Shown: positions 14,206 to 17,213 of the stretch, in pieces | Layout of the letters: every line of letters starts with the position of its first letter | How positions within the stretch are numbered: position 1 is the stretch's first letter | NCBI GenBank assembly: GCA_944326495.1 | Contig: CALVEE010000112.1 | Coordinates: 1 to 17,213 of the forward strand | Length of the DNA stretch: 17,213 nucleotides | Source of the DNA: Candidatus Gastranaerophilales bacterium | Lineage (GTDB): Bacteria; Cyanobacteriota; Vampirovibrionia; Gastranaerophilales; Gastranaerophilaceae | Reading direction: 5' to 3' | The notes under the pieces: generated by a model | What the model was told of the DNA's origin: nothing | The model's database searches: none | What the model saw: only the letters and a program-made list of their open reading frames with translations | Made by a program: the position numbers and the translations under genes

Positions 14206-15864
14206 ATGGGGAAATTTGATTTATTTAATAAATTTAACAGTGCGGTTATCGTCCTAAATAATAATTCTGATGCGGTATTCAGGAATTATGTGTTCAAGAG
14301 AATTTTTCCTGATTTTGATAACGTAAAAAAATTCTCGCATAAACTTAACTACAATGTCTGCGCGCTTGTGAGCAATGATGTAATTGTACATTCGCCTATA
14401 GCTCAGGCAATTGCTTCGAAGGAGGATTTTTCAGCCCATGTAACTTATCAGAATGCAAATAATGAATATTTTTACTACGATTTAAATGCAGTTAAAAAGG
14501 GGAATTACACAATTATATTTTTTACGGATGTAACTGCTAAAATTAATCTGGATGGATTAATAACAAAAACTCAAAATTATCAAAAAAAAATTAATCTGCT
14601 GGAAAATGAAAATAAAAGTATGGCAAAGATTAAACTGCAGGCGCAATCGCAGGCAATGAAACTTCTGCTTCTTAATAATATATCTAATATTATAAGAGAG
14701 TCTATAGATAAATCCGTGATACTAAAATCCGCTCTGAAAGAGTTAGCGCAAATGTTTGGAGCTTTCAGGGCTTATTATGCCGCGTCTTTGGATGGTGATA
14801 AATTCCTTATTCAGGAAACTTTTGAAAAATGCGAAACAAAAAAAGAGATTTCTTTTGATAAAGAAATTATTTCCATTATTAGAAAAGGTAAAGTTTCGTG
14901 TTATACGTGCATTAAAGAATATAAAGAAGCCAAGCCTTTTAAAGAAACGGTTCAGAGAATAATTCTCCCGATTTATCATTTTAATAATCTTCTTGGAATA
15001 ATCGTTCTTTCTACAAAGCAAAAAATAAAACTGGATGATACGCTGGAAGTTTTAGACGGAGTCTCATCCCAGCTCGGTAATGCAATTATTCAGGCTGATT
15101 TATACAAGAAAAACGCACAAATGGTAAAAGATTTAACAAAAACTCTGGAAGAATTGAAAGACACACAATTAAAACTCATTAATTCTGAAAAGATGGCATC
15201 TTTAGGCCAGCTTGTTGCAGGTGTTGCACACGAGATTAATACACCGGTTGCATCAATCAAATCAAATAATGAAATAGTTAAAAAACTTATTTCTCTTATG
15301 CCTGATAGTGAAACAACAGATTTATTAAAAGAAGTTAATGATATTGATACAGAAGCAATTTCAAGGATTAACAGGCTTGTAGTCTCTTTAAGAAAATTTG
15401 TCCGGCTTGATGAAGCAGAACTTCAAGAAGCTGATATTAATAAAGAAATCGATTTAACGCTTGATTTAATCCGGCATGAGACAAAAAACAGAATAGAAAT
15501 TATAAAACATTATGGAAAACTTCCTCCCGTCAAATGTTATCCAAATATGCTTAACCAGGTGTTTATGAATATACTTGTAAATGCAGCTCATGCAATAAAA
15601 GGTGAGGGGAAAATCTCTATTGACACAAATTATAAAAACGACAAGCTGATTGTAAAAATAAAAGATAACGGCTGCGGGATAAGAGAGCCTGATAAAATAT
15701 TTTTTGCAGGTTATACCACGAAGGGTTCCGGCGTAGGAACCGGTCTGGGGCTTGCAATTTCTCAAAAAATAATAGAAAAACATAAAGGAAAAATAGAAGT
15801 AAAAACAAAATTGAATAAGGGCAGCGAGTTCTGTATTACTATCCCCGGTAAGTACGAAACGTAA
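14206..15864 (+). CDS. Soluble sensor histidine kinase (PAS-like, GAF, HisKA, HATPase_c)
   Basis: This is a 552-residue cytoplasmic two-component kinase with no membrane segment or signal peptide. Residues 1-112 look like a PAS-type sensory domain ending in IIFFTDVTAKI. A coiled coil spans about 115-150 and a GAF-like domain about 160-298. A second coiled coil (about 300-330) leads to the dimerisation/phosphorylation helix ASLGQLVAGVAHEINTPVAS, with phospho-acceptor H342. The ATPase domain has the N box NILVNAAHAI (455-464), G1 DNGCGI (487-492) and G2 GSGVGTGLGLAIS (507-519). HEINTP is typical of the NtrB/FixL-like kinase group. No response regulator lies beside it, so it is an orphan kinase in this window. 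It is divergent from fliLMN and could feed flagellar or other regulation; its ligand is unknown. SCYTC (231-235) in the GAF domain could be a redox or metal site, which is speculative. Confidence 0.93.
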   Translation: MGKFDLFNKFNSAVIVLNNNSDAVFRNYVFKRIFPDFDNVKKFSHKLNYNVCALVSNDVIVHSPIAQAIASKEDFSAHVTYQNANNEYFYYDLNAVKKGNYTIIFFTDVTAKINLDGLITKTQNYQKKINLLENENKSMAKIKLQAQSQAMKLLLLNNISNIIRESIDKSVILKSALKELAQMFGAFRAYYAASLDGDKFLIQETFEKCETKKEISFDKEIISIIRKGKVSCYTCIKEYKEAKPFKETVQRIILPIYHFNNLLGIIVLSTKQKIKLDDTLEVLDGVSSQLGNAIIQADLYKKNAQMVKDLTKTLEELKDTQLKLINSEKMASLGQLVAGVAHEINTPVASIKSNNEIVKKLISLMPDSETTDLLKEVNDIDTEAISRINRLVVSLRKFVRLDEAELQEADINKEIDLTLDLIRHETKNRIEIIKHYGKLPPVKCYPNMLNQVFMNILVNAAHAIKGEGKISIDTNYKNDKLIVKIKDNGCGIREPDKIFFAGYTTKGSGVGTGLGLAISQKIIEKHKGKIEVKTKLNKGSEFCITIPGKYET

Positions 15865-16142
15865 AGTTTTTTTAAGCAGAGTTTTTCTTATTATAACTAA
15901 CTTATAGGAGTATCTTAATTATAATAATAATTAAATTTTGTAAAATTATCTGGCAGGGTAGTCATAAAAATGTAAAAATATGGTATATTAATACTACCGA
16001 GATTAAGTGTAAATTTTACCCTAATTAATAGGGAATGTAACAAAAATTTAACAAATCGAAAGATAAAGGCAATTTTTTATAACAATAAAACTTTATATAT
16101 CTGTGTAGAAGTAAAATTATTTTCATTTCGGAGGTAAAGTGT
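15865..16142. other. AT-rich intergenic leader upstream of the HEAT-repeat gene
   Basis: This stretch has 278 bases without a gene. It holds an AT-only hairpin, TTAATTAT-AATA-ATAATTAA (15915-15934), that may weakly terminate the kinase transcript. It also holds a spaced inverted repeat, GGTAGT (around 15957) with ACTACC (around 15994), and a small stem CCCTA-ATTAA-TAGGG (16018-16032). GGAGG (16131-16135) is the ribosome site of the next gene. No consensus promoter stands out. Confidence 0.5.
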
Positions 16143-17000
16143 ATGGCAATTACAGTTAACAGCAAAAAGAAACAAGTCAAAAAGACTTTTCAGGAATTGA
16201 TTAATGATTTGATGACATCAAGTTCTGAAAAGGTTAGATATAATGCAGCCCGTGTCTTAGGCGAGATGGGTGATTCTAAAGCTGTTGAACCGTTAATTAA
16301 TGTTTTAAAGAATGATAAAAACGGTTCTGTACGTTTGTATGCAGCAAGAGCTCTGGGAGAGTTAGGCGATACAAAAGCAACTGAACATTTGATAGAATCT
16401 TTAAGAGAAGATAGAAACGTTGATGTAAGAGTTCGTGCAGCCCGTGCATTAGGTCGTTTGGGCGGAAAAATTGTCGTAGAACCGCTTGTTGAAGCTTTGA
16501 ATGATGAAAATTCACAGGTTTGTATAACAGCAACAGATGCTCTTATTGAGATTGGTGATGTTGCAACAGATGCTTTGATGAAATCTTTAGATCATGAGAA
16601 AGTTAATGTCAGATGTGACGCTACACGTGCTTTAGGTGAAATCGGAAACAAAAAGTGCGTAGATAAAATTATTAATATGTTATATGATGAATGGGTTAAC
16701 GTTAGAATTTATGCAGTAACTTCTTTAGGCAAATTAAATGATACTAAAGCCGTTCCGGCATTAATTGAAGTTATGAAAAACCGTTCTGAAAATGATTTAG
16801 TAAGAGCCGGCGCTGCAGCTGCTTTGGGTGTTTTAAGAGACCAGAGAGCACTGCTTCCTTTAAGAGAATTAATTATGGAAGCAGAAGAGTTAGGTGAATT
16901 AGAGGACACAGCTCTTAAATCTTTCAAAAAGATTATGGCTGCAAACTGGCAGGCTATCCCGGGAGCAACTCAACAGAAAAAACCGGTTCAAACATACTAG
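16143..17000 (+). CDS. E-Z type HEAT-repeat (PBS-lyase-like) scaffold protein
   Basis: The protein has 285 residues, is soluble and is built almost wholly of seven ~31-residue HEAT-like repeats beginning at V31, V63, V95, V126, V156, V187 and V220. The pattern is V-R-x-x-AARALGELGD followed by a second helix (AVEPLINVLKN). A Lys-rich N-terminal helix precedes them, and a short tail with QKKPVQTY ends the protein. This repeat type (E-Z/PBS lyase HEAT) is known from CpcE/CpcF, the phycobilin lyases of cyanobacteria, but is also widespread as a generic protein-protein interaction scaffold. The full lyase architecture and phycobiliprotein genes are not seen, so a scaffold role is the safe call. 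A strong GGAGG eight bases before ATG fixes the start. It stands alone, with a long leader upstream and a 23-bp hairpin after the stop. Confidence 0.9.
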   Translation: MAITVNSKKKQVKKTFQELINDLMTSSSEKVRYNAARVLGEMGDSKAVEPLINVLKNDKNGSVRLYAARALGELGDTKATEHLIESLREDRNVDVRVRAARALGRLGGKIVVEPLVEALNDENSQVCITATDALIEIGDVATDALMKSLDHEKVNVRCDATRALGEIGNKKCVDKIINMLYDEWVNVRIYAVTSLGKLNDTKAVPALIEVMKNRSENDLVRAGAAAALGVLRDQRALLPLRELIMEAEELGELEDTALKSFKKIMAANWQAIPGATQQKKPVQTY

Positions 17001-17013
17001 ATTAGTTAATTTT

Positions 17014-17062
17014 ATAATAAATTTCGGCGGACTTTTTTCAAAAGTCCGCCGAAATTTATTAT
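17014..17062. terminator. 23-bp perfect hairpin after the HEAT-repeat gene
   Basis: Two perfectly complementary 23-base arms (17014-17036 and 17040-17062) flank a TTC loop, with CGGCGGACTTTT at the centre of the left arm. It begins 13 bases after the stop codon and is very likely a transcript terminator or 3'-end stabiliser. Its length and perfection exceed a minimal terminator, and the trailing U-run is short. Confidence 0.75.
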
Positions 17063-17213
17063 TTCAAAAAAGCTCCTCTCCCTGCGGGCATTAGTGTCCA
17101 AGAAAAATTGAAAAGAGAAACCCGTATATAAATATATCTCACAATTTGCCAGAAATAATATAATGTAAAGACATAAAAAAGACCCCTCACCCGAATTTCA
17201 AAGTTTCGCTATT
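17063..17213. repeat. Fragments of the dispersed palindromic repeat at the window edge
   Basis: CTCCTCTCCCTGCGGG (around 17071-17087) resembles one end of the repeat. CCCCTCACCCGAATTTC (17183-17199) is the opposite end, running off the window in the order seen at 2961. The bases between are AT-rich with no gene. The second copy cannot be completed from what is visible. Confidence 0.55.

Noticed and set aside
1..17213. A defence, secretion or biosynthetic system
   Set aside because: No nuclease-toxin pair, reverse transcriptase, phage, secretion or synthase genes are seen; most genes are housekeeping or flagellar.

Overview
The window is AT-rich bacterial DNA (a rough impression is mid-30s percent GC). 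It carries a partial zinc/cadmium efflux locus, several housekeeping genes, a three-gene flagellar cluster, a soluble sensor histidine kinase and a HEAT-repeat protein. Motile rod genes, a YidC with a large insert in its periplasmic loop, an E-Z type HEAT-repeat protein and palindromic intergenic repeats together suggest a non-photosynthetic relative of Cyanobacteria (Vampirovibrionia/Melainabacteria, perhaps Gastranaerophilales). This assignment is inference from gene style; no rRNA or tRNA marker is present.

Layout. 1-953 (-) is the N-terminal part of a P1B metal ATPase. It is transcribed divergently from an ArsR/SmtB repressor (1069-1371, +) carrying a complete alpha-5 zinc site. The shared intergenic DNA holds two promoters of mirror-image design, each with a 20-bp palindromic operator filling the -35/-10 spacer. 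Next comes a convergent, tentatively alpha-amylase-like TIM-barrel protein (1375-2685, -). A 706-base gap (2686-3391) without a recognisable gene is full of inverted repeats and ends in a G/C-rich, multi-hairpin stretch. Then come a ctpA-recJ operon (+), a lineage-type unknown protein (7013-8086, +) and a bidirectional terminator.

The minus strand from 14027 down to 8114 reads fliL-fliM-fliN, then yidC, queA and serS. Hairpins or repeats separate yidC from fliN, queA from yidC, and serS from queA. Divergent from fliL is a soluble PAS/GAF-type histidine kinase (14206-15864, +) that appears to be leaderless. The E-Z HEAT-repeat protein (16143-17000, +) follows, ending in a 23-bp perfect hairpin. 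The window closes in copies of a dispersed CCCCTCACC/CCTCTCCC repeat that also occurs near 2.8-3.0 kb and 10.7 kb.

How the parts work together. The repressor and ATPase form a self-contained metal-export switch. FliL, FliM and FliN are stator-associated and C-ring parts of a flagellar motor, but this FliM lacks the usual N-terminal CheY-binding motif. YidC, QueA and SerS are translation and membrane-biogenesis housekeeping genes. I see no defence system, CRISPR array, transposase or prophage. The least explained parts are the structured 2.75-3.29 kb gap, the amylase-like protein, the 357-residue protein at 7013 and the dispersed repeats.
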